Shown in pieces: positions 1-5,984 of a DNA stretch of 6,138 bases. The notes below the pieces were generated by a model. The model was given only the letters and a program-made list of their open reading frames with translations, had not been told where the DNA came from and ran no database searches. Source of the stretch: Phytoactinopolyspora endophytica. GTDB taxonomy: Bacteria > Actinomycetota > Actinomycetes > Jiangellales > Jiangellaceae. A program made the position numbers and the translations under genes. Positions within the stretch are counted from its first letter, which is position 1, and every line of letters starts with the position of its first letter. The stretch is taken from contig NZ_ML142886.1 of NCBI RefSeq assembly GCF_004138495.1, positions 8,973 to 15,110 on the forward strand, written 5' to 3'.

Positions 1-723
1 AGTCTGACCGGTGACACTGCCCGCAGTGTCACCGGCGAGATACACAACCGCGCCCGCTAAGTCCGCCGTCCTGCCGAAGCGTCCCATGGGAGTGCGGCTG
101 ACGATCTGATCGCGTAGTACGTCCGACGACGCGAAGTCGGTGCCGAGGCCGATCTCGAAGAATCCAGGCGCCACCGCGTTGACCATGATGCCGTCGGTGG
201 CCCAGTCCACTGCGAGCGCTCTGGTCAAGCCCTCGATCCCAGCTTTGGATGCCACATAAGCGCTGATCCCTCTGCGAGGTGATCTCGCCATGACCGACGA
301 CACCGTGACGAGCCGCCCACGTCCAGATGCCGCCAGGTATCGATGGGCATAACGCGCTGTCAGGAATGTTCCTGTGAGGTTGACATTGAGGATCTGGTTC
401 CAGCCCTTCAGATCCATCTTGTGTGCCCGATGGGACTGCGGTGCTATGCCGGCATTGGCAATGACGGAATCAATCACGCCGAACCGCTGCGCGACGCGCG
501 CGAACGCTCCAGCGACGGACGCCTCATCAGACACGTCACATGAGACAGGCAACGCCTCCGTTGGCACTTCCCTCGCAAGATCCTCTAAGGGCACAGCGCT
601 CCTGGCGAGCAAGCCGAGCCGTGAGCCTTCGGTGGCGCACGCGTGTGCCAGTTCCACGCCGATTCCCCTGCTCGCGCCGGTGATGACGGTTACACGGCCG
701 GCAAGCAGACCGTCCGAAGTCAT
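1..723 (-). CDS. FabG-type short-chain dehydrogenase/reductase (3' end off window)
   Basis: Likely NAD(P)H-dependent 3-oxoacyl-(ACP) reductase, cytosolic. Reading the minus strand from the ATG at 723 gives 241 stop-free codons up to base 1. The family is usually about 245-250 residues, so only a few C-terminal residues are missing. A Rossmann fold is seen: cofactor motif TGASRGIG at residues 15-22, NAG at 90-92, and the catalytic set Asn115, Ser143, Tyr156, Lys160 (YVASK), then the VAPG loop at 184-187. The start lies 2 nt after the upstream KAS III stop with no strong Shine-Dalgarno, so translational coupling is likely. The pairing with a KAS III supports a 3-oxoacyl substrate, but SDR specificity cannot be read from sequence, and other alcohol/ketone substrates remain possible. 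Two rare TTA leucine codons occur (residues 46 and 222; bases 586-588 and 58-60). A perfect 13-bp inverted repeat lies inside its 3' end. Confidence 0.93.
   Translation of the reverse strand, partial: MTSDGLLAGRVTVITGASRGIGVELAHACATEGSRLGLLARSAVPLEDLAREVPTEALPVSCDVSDEASVAGAFARVAQRFGVIDSVIANAGIAPQSHRAHKMDLKGWNQILNVNLTGTFLTARYAHRYLAASGRGRLVTVSSVMARSPRRGISAYVASKAGIEGLTRALAVDWATDGIMVNAVAPGFFEIGLGTDFASSDVLRDQIVSRTPMGRFGRTADLAGAVVYLAGDTAGSVTGQT
8..35. repeat. Perfect 13-bp inverted repeat with 2-bp spacer
   Basis: The left arm CCGGTGACACTGC (8-20) and right arm GCAGTGTCACCGG (23-35) are exact reverse complements around a CC spacer. It lies within the coding sequence of the reductase's C-terminal segment. 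It has no T-run, so it is not a classical intrinsic terminator. It may be an mRNA hairpin, an intragenic operator, or partly a by-product of the coding sequence. Confidence 0.9.
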
Positions 724-725
724 CG

Positions 726-1733
726 TCACCGCAAGCCTTCCGGCGAGGGCGCCGTCCACCTCACTACGGCCCCTCCCCACGTCATCCCGCCACCGAACGC
801 GACGAGGACCATCGTTTCTCCGGTCGACACCAAGCCATGTCGTACGGCATCGTCGAGCGTGATAGGAACTGAGGCTGCGCCCGTGTTCCCGTAGTGCTCA
901 ACTGTCAGATGCATCTGCCTAGGACCGAGGTTCAAGGTTTCCGCCAGGTCCTCCAGGATTGCTCCATTCGCCTGATGCGGAACGATCATGTCGATGTCTG
1001 AGAGATCCAGGCGTGCAGCGGTCAGAAGATCCGATACAACGGCCGGGAACACTCGATCCGCCAGGTTGCGGACGTCACGGCCTCTCATTCTGAAGTAATG
1101 CCCGCCGGACTCAACGGTCTCCACGCTCGGGGGTCTCCTGCTCCCACCGGCCATGATCTGGACGTACTCGGATCTGGTGCCGTCCGAACCTAACGTGCTG
1201 GCCAATAGGCCCTCACCGTGACTCGCTTTCCCTAGCACCACCGCACCGGCGCCGTCACCGAACAGGATGGCGGTACGGCGGTCCGTGTAGTCCAATATCC
1301 GTGAGTAGGTATCTGCGCCGATAACGAGCGCCGTGCGCAATTCCGGATTCGACTTGAGCATGCTGTCCGCCGTGACAAGCCCGTACACGAAACCCGTGCA
1401 CACGGCGTCGATATCAAACGCCGCAGCCCTGAGAGCGCCGATCCGGGCCTGGACCAGACACGCAGTCGCCGGCATCGGCTGATCGCCCGTCGATGTCGCC
1501 AGAACGACAAGGTCCACATCGGCGGCGTCGACCTCGGCCGCGTCGAGGGCACGCTGAGCGGCGACACTACCCATATCGGAGGTGGCCTCATCCGGTGAGG
1601 CCACACGCCGTTCTTTGATGCGTGTCTTCTCGGTGATCCACTCCTCAGCAACCGTGAGTCTCTCGGCTAGCTCCGCGTTGGTCAACACGCGCTCAGGCAC
1701 ATACGCCCCGGTACCTAGGATTGCCGTCTTCAT
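726..1733 (-). CDS. 3-oxoacyl-ACP synthase III (FabH-like KAS III)
   Basis: Decarboxylative Claisen condensation of an acyl-CoA starter with malonyl-ACP to give 3-oxoacyl-ACP; cytosolic thiolase-fold dimer. The 335 residues align without gaps to my recollection of E. coli FabH through the active site. Catalytic Cys112 (DAVCTGF), His253 (PHQAN) and Asn283 (YGNTGAAS) are all present, as are the CoA-stacking Trp32 and the C-terminal FGGGMTWGG signature. It is slightly longer than E. coli FabH (317), mainly around residues 190-215. Unusual points: Arg38 replaces the normally conserved Gly of the TGI motif, Lys36 replaces Arg36, and Met87 sits where E. coli has the acyl-pocket residue Phe87. These hint at a non-standard starter unit, so this may be a secondary-metabolism KAS III rather than the housekeeping FabH. 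The ATG at 1733 is preceded by GGGAGG (1745-1750), 11 nt away; no earlier in-frame start fits. The 191-bp gap to the upstream regulator could hold its own promoter, but I see no convincing -10. One TTA codon occurs at Leu181 (1191-1193). It is coupled to the downstream reductase. Confidence 0.95.
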   Translation of the reverse strand: MKTAILGTGAYVPERVLTNAELAERLTVAEEWITEKTRIKERRVASPDEATSDMGSVAAQRALDAAEVDAADVDLVVLATSTGDQPMPATACLVQARIGALRAAAFDIDAVCTGFVYGLVTADSMLKSNPELRTALVIGADTYSRILDYTDRRTAILFGDGAGAVVLGKASHGEGLLASTLGSDGTRSEYVQIMAGGSRRPPSVETVESGGHYFRMRGRDVRNLADRVFPAVVSDLLTAARLDLSDIDMIVPHQANGAILEDLAETLNLGPRQMHLTVEHYGNTGAASVPITLDDAVRHGLVSTGETMVLVAFGGGMTWGGAVVRWTAPSPEGLR

Positions 1734-1924
1734 AGGTAGCCACGCCTCCCAAATCAGCCGCGCTTCTGACGGCGCTCCATCAGCGCGTCCAGAACGGATT
1801 GATGCGCGTGCTCACCGCGCATCCACACTGTCAACGCTGGTCGGCCGCCGAACCGGTGACCAGGAGGCGAGTTCCTCTGCGTCTCAGCGACAGGCCGAAG
1901 GCGTGCGAGGGGTTGGAAGCTGGT

Positions 1925-2440
1925 CTATCGGCTGTGTGCGAGCACGCCCCACTCGGTCATCCGCTGCCACAGATCGGAAAGGCTGGTCCGGTAGATCGTT
2001 GACATGGTCATGACGTCGTCAGTGCGTATCGTCAAGATGTCACCGCTGTACTCATCGCGCACGTCCCGAACGCCTTCGACGAACTGCGCGAGCACATTGG
2101 CTTCCTCCGGGGCCTGTTGAAGACTGTCGAGGCGGAACGCGGCCCTCCTTCGCTCGTGTTCGAACCGCTCTCGTCGCTGTGTTCGCCTGCTTAGCTCTTC
2201 GGGGCTGTGGAGCAGCGTCTCAACTGGCACGCGGTAAAGGTCGGCCAACTGCATGATACGACGAATACCTGGGGTACGCTCTCCACGCTCGTACGATCCT
2301 AGGACGGTATATCTAATGGATCCGCCAGTCAGACGCTCGACTTCCTGCAGTGTCAGCTGCCGGCGCAGCCGCTGGTCCCGCAGGCGGACCCCCAGGCTCG
2401 TGATGAACTTGTCGCCTGCGTCGGCTGAACTGTCGCACAT
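1925..2440 (-). CDS. BldD-like HTH regulator with c-di-GMP-type C-terminal domain
   Basis: Predicted DNA-binding transcriptional regulator of 171 residues (BldD is about 167). An XRE-type helix-turn-helix spans roughly residues 15-77, with the BldD hallmark GSYERGERT (48-56) followed by LADLYRVPVETLL (65-77). A basic linker (about 85-100) leads to a C-terminal domain resembling BldD through the end (YSGDILTIRTDD, then WGVL). BldD binds tetrameric c-di-GMP through RxD-x8-RxxD. Here the aligned residues are Arg128-x-Glu130, eight residues, then Arg139-x-x-Asp142: complete except for Asp to Glu. I chose the ATG at 2440 because it matches the BldD N-terminus and has GGAG (2449-2452) 8 nt upstream. 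A longer in-frame start at 2539 lacks homology support. The gene lies upstream of, and co-directional with, KAS III and the reductase, and divergent from the peptide-importer genes. It is probably a paralogue rather than BldD itself, given the neighbours and divergent linker. Its targets and ligand binding are inferred. Confidence 0.88.
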   Translation of the reverse strand: MCDSSADAGDKFITSLGVRLRDQRLRRQLTLQEVERLTGGSIRYTVLGSYERGERTPGIRRIMQLADLYRVPVETLLHSPEELSRRTQRRERFEHERRRAAFRLDSLQQAPEEANVLAQFVEGVRDVRDEYSGDILTIRTDDVMTMSTIYRTSLSDLWQRMTEWGVLAHSR

Positions 2441-2456
2441 GAAGGGTGCTCCCTTC
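2441..2456 (-). promoter_or_regulatory. Shine-Dalgarno enclosed in a hairpin before the BldD-like gene
   Basis: Reading the minus strand, GAAGGG-AGCA-CCCTTC forms a perfect 6-bp stem with a 4-nt loop ending directly at the start ATG (2440). The ribosome binding site AAGGGAG lies in the 5' arm and loop. The structure would mask initiation when folded, so it may regulate translation. The same palindrome could instead be a DNA operator. Confidence 0.6.
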
Positions 2457-2727
2457 CATCTGTCCCGTGGTGTCTCAATTGTGCCTTCCATGGCACTTGT
2501 TTGCATGTCGAAAGAGTCATGTGCGACACGGAAGATCAATCCATACAGTGCAATACACTCAACAATTCGGTCCGCGGACTAGCGCGCTCCGCCGCGAAAG
2601 CCCGCGTTTCTGCCGATTTATCCCACCCCGCCATGCCTGTCTAACGCAGCCCGTACATGAGCCAGAAGCCGTCGCACTAGACATGCCTTCATCGACCTAA
2701 TCAGCCATATCGCAGCACGTGGCGTGG

Positions 2728-2854
2728 TTTTGCACCCAATGTGACATGTCGAATTGACTGTGACTGCAGCTTGTAGTGGCTTCATAGATCGAAGGCCTAG
2801 TGACCTCGACAGATTGACGATCTCAACATTCGCCAACTAGCATTGGGTGAACAA
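2728..2854. repeat. Inverted repeat pair (12 of 14 matching) about 100 bp apart
   Basis: CATTGGGTGAACAA on the plus strand (2841-2854) matches CATTGGGTGCAAAA on the minus strand (2741-2728) at 12 of 14 positions, including a perfect 9-bp core. The 99-bp interior carries no gene. This could be a pair of operator sites for divergent promoters or the ends of a very small non-autonomous element. No flanking target duplication was identified. Confidence 0.55.
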
Positions 2855-2884
2855 TATATTTCTTGAGCTGGAACACTGGACCAA

Positions 2885-2998
2885 TTCACGCGAGTAGCTC
2901 GCCGAGCTCGAGGACTCGACATACTCACTCGCATGGAACGTAACATCGTCTGACGCAGCGTGACAACTATTCACGCATAGTAACATCCCTGTTCACGC
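2885..2998. repeat. Short direct repeats upstream of the importer genes
   Basis: TTCACGC occurs three times (2885-2891, 2970-2976, 2992-2998). The last two are 22 bp apart, about two helical turns. GTAACATC occurs twice (2940-2947 and 2980-2987), 40 bp apart. GCGTGA (2958-2963) and TCACGC (2971-2976) also form a 6-bp inverted repeat with a 7-bp spacer. The clustering just ahead of a strong ribosome binding site suggests regulator binding sites. Confidence 0.5.
2970..2984 (+). promoter_or_regulatory. Possible BldD-type operator
   Basis: TCACGCATAGTAA at 2971-2983 matches the BldD consensus nTnACnC(A/T)GnGTnAn (recalled from the literature) at 8 of 9 fixed positions; the only mismatch is T for G just right of centre. 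It overlaps the direct-repeat cluster, between the BldD-like gene and the importer ATPases. That position would suit control of the plus-strand unit. The match is to a degenerate motif, so it could be chance. Confidence 0.35.
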
Positions 2999-3028
2999 GC
3001 CCGGCGTGGACTCGATGGGAGGGGTACG

Positions 3029-3199
3029 ATGCTTGCCCATGCCACTCGTCCGACGTTCACCCAAAGTATAGCCGCGATCATCGCGCCTCGGGACGGTCAC
3101 AACGCTAGCTTCACCGAAGCTCGCCTTTCTCGGCACTGCGTCCGAGATCCTCGGTGGCACGCACTCGACCTTCGGCAGCTCCTATGGCCGCGCCAGTGA
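3029..3199 (+). CDS. Possible 56-residue leader ORF overlapping the oppD start
   Basis: ATG at 3029 follows the run GGGAGGGG (3017-3024), giving GGAGG with a 6-nt spacer. This is the strongest ribosome binding site in the window apart from that of oppF. The ORF runs 56 codons to TGA at 3197-3199 in a different frame from oppD, overlapping both candidate oppD starts (3154 and 3184). The product starts MLAHATRPTF, ends LLWPRQ, and resembles nothing I know. Since oppD has no good Shine-Dalgarno of its own, this ORF could deliver ribosomes to it by coupling or act as a leader peptide. It could also be a relic of a deleted upstream gene, such as a permease or binding protein. Confidence 0.4.
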   Translation: MLAHATRPTFTQSIAAIIAPRDGHNASFTEARLSRHCVRDPRWHALDLRQLLWPRQ

Positions 3200-4335
3200 A
3201 GCTGAAACCGGCGGACGCCGCCGCTGCCGGGCAGCCTCTCCTGTCTGTTCGGAATCTGACCACACAGATCGCCACCGAGACCGGCACCGTCCAAGCGGTA
3301 CGGGGTATCAGCTGGGATATCTATCCCGGTGAGATCCTCGGCATCGTCGGCGAGTCCGGCTCCGGCAAGAGCGTCAGCGTGAGCTCGCTGCTCAAGCTGC
3401 ACCCCTCTCCCCCAGTGACGATCTCTGGCGGCCCGATCACCTTCGAAGGCCAGAACCTGCTGGAGCTGTCCGAGCGCAGGTTCCGGCGCATCCGTGGTCG
3501 GCAGATCGCGATGATCTTCCAGGACCCAATGACCTCCTTCAATCCGGTCAAAACCATCGGAAACCAGATCTCCGAAGCCATCCGTGTCCACAACCGCCGC
3601 ATCTCTCGCAGAGCAGCCCGCGCACGCGCCATCGAGCTGCTCGGCATGGTCGGCGTCCCCCGTCCCATGGCACGCTACAAGCAGTTCCCCCACGAGTACT
3701 CCGGCGGCATGCGCCAACGCGCCATGATCGCCATGGCCATGGCCAACCAACCCAAGCTGCTCATCGCCGATGAGCCCACCACAGCCCTGGACGTCACCAT
3801 CCAGGCGCAGGTTCTCGAGTTCCTCAAGCTCGCACAGCAGGAGACCGACGCAGCTCTCATCCTCATCACCCACGACCTCGGGCTGATCGCCGAGCTCGCT
3901 GACCGGGTCCTGGTGATGTATGCGGGCAAGATCGTCGAGTCCGCCCCAGTCCGCGAGCTGTTCCGCAACCCACGCCACCCCTACACGGTCAGCCTGTTGG
4001 AAAGCCTGCCACGCATCGATGTTGAGACGGAGCACCTGGCCACGATCCCGGGCTCCCCGCCCAACCTCGTGTATCCGCCGCCGGGCTGTGCGTTCCACCC
4101 ACGCTGCTTCCTCTCCCACCAACGCGAACGATGCCGCACCGAGATACCCGAGCTCGTCGACCTCGAGGTCCGCGGTCATACGTCGGCCTGCCACTTCTCG
4201 CACGAGCTGGATTCGGAGTCCGCACCCCAAGAGGACGACGACGGTGATACGTCCGCCGTCACCAACGGCGACGGCGGAACGCAGCATGCGAACACATCCG
4301 CGGACTCCGAGCACGGACAGGAGGTGGACGCCTGA
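3154..4335 (+). CDS. Oligopeptide/dipeptide ABC importer ATPase, OppD/DppD-like
   Basis: Cytoplasmic ATP-binding subunit that powers peptide (or nickel/sugar-type) uptake with a partner ATPase, two permeases and a lipoprotein. Up to 393 residues. Walker A GESGSGKS 66-73, Q-loop Gln123 ([10 protein letters not shown]), ABC signature SGGMR 183-187, Walker B with catalytic Glu207 (LLIADEP), D-loop LD 212-213 and switch His240 are all intact. The C-terminal oligopeptide-transporter domain has HPYT (275-278) and four cysteines (312, 318, 327, 346); in a DppD of known structure such cysteines hold a 4Fe-4S cluster. The tail from about 350 is acidic and low-complexity. The start is uncertain: GTG at 3154 or ATG at 3184, neither with a good Shine-Dalgarno; an in-frame TAG at 3106 limits extension. 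It overlaps the following gene by 1 nt (TGATG). No permease or binding-protein gene lies directly upstream, which is unusual. Substrate unknown; Streptomyces BldK is a relevant relative. Confidence 0.95.
   Translation: MARTRPSAAPMAAPVKLKPADAAAAGQPLLSVRNLTTQIATETGTVQAVRGISWDIYPGEILGIVGESGSGKSVSVSSLLKLHPSPPVTISGGPITFEGQNLLELSERRFRRIRGRQIAMIFQDPMTSFNPVKTIGNQISEAIRVHNRRISRRAARARAIELLGMVGVPRPMARYKQFPHEYSGGMRQRAMIAMAMANQPKLLIADEPTTALDVTIQAQVLEFLKLAQQETDAALILITHDLGLIAELADRVLVMYAGKIVESAPVRELFRNPRHPYTVSLLESLPRIDVETEHLATIPGSPPNLVYPPPGCAFHPRCFLSHQRERCRTEIPELVDLEVRGHTSACHFSHELDSESAPQEDDDGDTSAVTNGDGGTQHANTSADSEHGQEVDA
4319..4325 (+). promoter_or_regulatory. Consensus Shine-Dalgarno for the OppF-like gene
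   Basis: AGGAGGT lies inside the last codons of the upstream ATPase gene, 9 nt before ATG at 4335. Together with the TGATG overlap it fixes the start and indicates coupled, roughly equimolar synthesis of the two ATPases. Confidence 0.8.
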
Positions 4336-5417
4336 TGGTGTCTTTGGAGATGGTTCCAGACAGCAAGATCGAGCCTCGGCCCGCACCAGGACAAGAGGTC
4401 TTGCGGGTCGAGGATCTCACCGTGCACTTCCCGGTCAAGTCCACCATCTTGCGCCGGAAGCTGGGCGAGGTGTCTGCCGTGGACGGCGTCAGCTTCAGTA
4501 TTGCCGCTGGTGAGACGCTCGGGCTGGTCGGCGAGTCCGGTTGCGGCAAGTCCACCACGGCTCTGGCCGTCCTTCGCCTGGTCGAGGCAACCGATGGGCA
4601 CATCTTCTTCAACGGAAAAGACCTACGAACACTCGGCAAGGGTGGCCTTCGACATCAACGGCGGAACATGCAGATCGTCCTGCAGGATCCGTTCTCGTCC
4701 CTCGACCCGCGCATGACGGTCCGTTCCATCGTCGCCGAACCACTCAAGGTTCACCACATGCACAAGAAGGCGTCCGACCGGAACGAGCACGTCAACGAAC
4801 TCCTCCAACTTGTCGGGCTCGATCCGGCGCTCGCCACACGCTACCCGCATGAGTTCTCCGGCGGACAACGCCAGCGCATCAGCATCGCCCGGGCCCTCGC
4901 ACTCGACCCCAAGCTGCTCGTCCTCGATGAGCCGGTCTCATCCCTCGATGTCTCCATCCAGGCACAGGTGGTTAACCTCCTCGAGGAGCTGCAGGACCGG
5001 CTCTCGCTGGCATACTTGTTCGTCGCCCACGACCTTTCAGTCGTGAAGCACATCTGCGACCGGGTAGCGGTGATGTACCTGGGCCACATCGTCGAGACCG
5101 GAACGGCTGACGAGGTCTACAACAGTCCGACGCACCCGTATACCCAAGCGCTCCTGTCCGCCGTGCCCGTCCCGGATCCAGAGCAGCGTGAGCACACGCA
5201 CCGCATCATCCTGAAAGGTGATGTCCCCAGCCCGATGGATCCCCCGTCGGGATGCCGCTTCCGCACACGGTGCTGGAAGGCTGAAGAACGATGTGCCATC
5301 GAGACCCCTGAGCTCATCGACCGCTTCAACCACGGCCACCCAAGCGCGTGCCACTTCGCCAATTTACCGACACCAGCGCCGACGGCGGACTCCACGCCCA
5401 AAGGGTGGCTCGGCTGA
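4335..5417 (+). CDS. Oligopeptide/dipeptide ABC importer ATPase, OppF/DppF-like
   Basis: Second ATP-binding subunit of the peptide importer, expected to pair with the preceding ATPase as a heterodimer at the membrane. 360 residues, a normal length. Walker A GESGCGKS 66-73, Gln117 in the Q-loop ([10 protein letters not shown]), signature SGGQR 175-179, Walker B with Glu199 (LLVLDEP), D-loop 204-205 and His232 are intact, so it should be active. The segment between strands, [10 protein letters not shown] (32-41), is typical of OppF/DppF rather than OppD. The C-terminal domain has [12 protein letters not shown] (267-278) and cysteines 307, 313, 320 and 339, spaced as in the partner. The start is set by a consensus Shine-Dalgarno and a 1-nt overlap. 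A single TTA codon (Leu344, 5364-5366) lies near the 3' end, after the conserved domain. The gene stops 3 nt from the stop of a convergent gene, with no terminator hairpin visible between them. Confidence 0.96.
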   Translation: MVSLEMVPDSKIEPRPAPGQEVLRVEDLTVHFPVKSTILRRKLGEVSAVDGVSFSIAAGETLGLVGESGCGKSTTALAVLRLVEATDGHIFFNGKDLRTLGKGGLRHQRRNMQIVLQDPFSSLDPRMTVRSIVAEPLKVHHMHKKASDRNEHVNELLQLVGLDPALATRYPHEFSGGQRQRISIARALALDPKLLVLDEPVSSLDVSIQAQVVNLLEELQDRLSLAYLFVAHDLSVVKHICDRVAVMYLGHIVETGTADEVYNSPTHPYTQALLSAVPVPDPEQREHTHRIILKGDVPSPMDPPSGCRFRTRCWKAEERCAIETPELIDRFNHGHPSACHFANLPTPAPTADSTPKGWLG

Positions 5418-5420
5418 GAC

Positions 5421-5984
5421 TCAGATGAGCCAGGCGTACCAGCTCTCGGCGTTCGCTACGCCCCCTTGCTCGCGGAGCCGCTTGAGCGCGGGCTCGATCT
5501 CTCGCACGAACATCCAGTGCTCACGCAGGACAGCGGGCTCCATGTAGGCGGGCCTGATCCCAGTCACAGACAGCATCAGCTCTTCCCCTTGACGACGAAG
5601 CTCATCGAGCTCTTCGGCCGTCAACGGTTCAGGGCTTCGCGCAGCCGCGAGGACGTCAAGGAACAGCTGCAGCGAATCGGCGAGCCTGAGGTTCTCCCGC
5701 TCCCATGCCTCAATGGGCTTGGGCCAGCCACGGACATCTCCCCCGGCCGGCATCAACGAGACTGCATCTCGCAACGTGTCCACGGCCTGACGCAGAACGT
5801 CGGCCAACGGCGGCTGCGCAATGGCGAATGCGCGGATCAAGTCATCGGGATATGTCGTGGCCTGGACGTGCTGGAGTACAGCGCGAGCACATGCTGCAGG
5901 ACCTATTGCATCAGCGGATAGCTGGCCGTGATCGTGCTCGCCTACGTCAACGCGCGATGTGCAGCTTCCTCGTCGTCCGGGCAT
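5421..5984 (-). CDS. Unrecognised helix-rich protein; 5' end uncertain
   Basis: I do not recognise this family. From about residue 70 of this reading to the end it looks like a real soluble, mostly alpha-helical protein: amphipathic stretches such as LADVLRQAVDTLRDAV, LADSLQLFLDVLAAAR and LTAEELDELRRQGEEL, ending WYAWLI. No signal peptide or membrane segment is evident. Codon use is good in that part. Upstream it worsens (CTA, ATA, GCA, TGT, GGT), and the reading overlaps a plausible gene fragment on the opposite strand. The N-terminus is therefore doubtful. ATG at 5984 is used here (187 residues); the frame stays open to 6128. No good ribosome binding site was found for either, so the gene may be truncated at its 5' end. 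It is convergent with the OppF-like gene (3 nt between stops), with no functional link implied. Confidence 0.5.
   Translation of the reverse strand: MPGRRGSCTSRVDVGEHDHGQLSADAIGPAACARAVLQHVQATTYPDDLIRAFAIAQPPLADVLRQAVDTLRDAVSLMPAGGDVRGWPKPIEAWERENLRLADSLQLFLDVLAAARSPEPLTAEELDELRRQGEELMLSVTGIRPAYMEPAVLREHWMFVREIEPALKRLREQGGVANAESWYAWLI

Larger units (their letters stand above)
2457..3028. other. Long AT-richer divergent intergenic region
   Basis: About 570 bp between the BldD-like gene (minus) and the start of the plus-strand leader ORF and importer genes. G+C falls well below the flanking genes: 25 of 60 bases in 2821-2880 and 30 of 60 in 2761-2820. The short ORFs here on both strands have no recognisable domains and poor codon use, so I call none. 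It should contain the promoters of both divergent units, but I cannot place convincing -35/-10 pairs. It holds a 10-bp palindrome GTCCGCGGAC (2570-2579), an 8-bp palindrome GACATGTC (2743-2750), an inverted-repeat pair (2728-2854) and a cluster of direct repeats (2885-2998). No tRNA, CRISPR or intact insertion sequence is seen. Decayed genes from a lost operon part are possible but not demonstrated. Confidence 0.6.

Noticed and set aside
374..862. Plus-strand open frame of 162 codons
   Set aside because: It lies antisense to the reductase and KAS III genes, whose motifs are unambiguous; the product is low-complexity Ser/Arg/Pro-rich.
1754..1822. 22-codon minus-strand ORF between the regulator and KAS III
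   Set aside because: It ends close to the KAS III ribosome binding site and could be a leader, but no Shine-Dalgarno precedes its ATG, and its frame is simply the regulator's frame continued after the stop.
1829..1834. TTGACA on the minus strand as a -35 box for KAS III
   Set aside because: No acceptable -10 hexamer lies 16-18 nt downstream, so I do not call a promoter.
2446..2700. Plus-strand 84-codon ORF
   Set aside because: It begins antisense to the hairpin leader of the BldD-like gene and has no recognisable domain or plausible start signal.
2618..2836. Minus-strand 72-codon ORF in the intergenic region
   Set aside because: No domain, no good ribosome binding site and non-coding-like composition.
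2457..3028. tRNA, CRISPR array or intact insertion sequence in the gene-free region
   Set aside because: No tRNA-like T-arm, no regularly spaced repeats of CRISPR length and no transposase reading frame were found.
3097..4386. Long minus-strand open frame (429 codons) across the OppD-like gene
   Set aside because: It is the antisense of a clearly functional ATPase gene. Its product has no recognisable domain and reflects GC-rich third positions on the real strand.
5415..5423. Terminator between the convergent OppF-like and unknown genes
   Set aside because: Only 3 nt separate the stop codons and I see no stem followed by a T-run in either direction.
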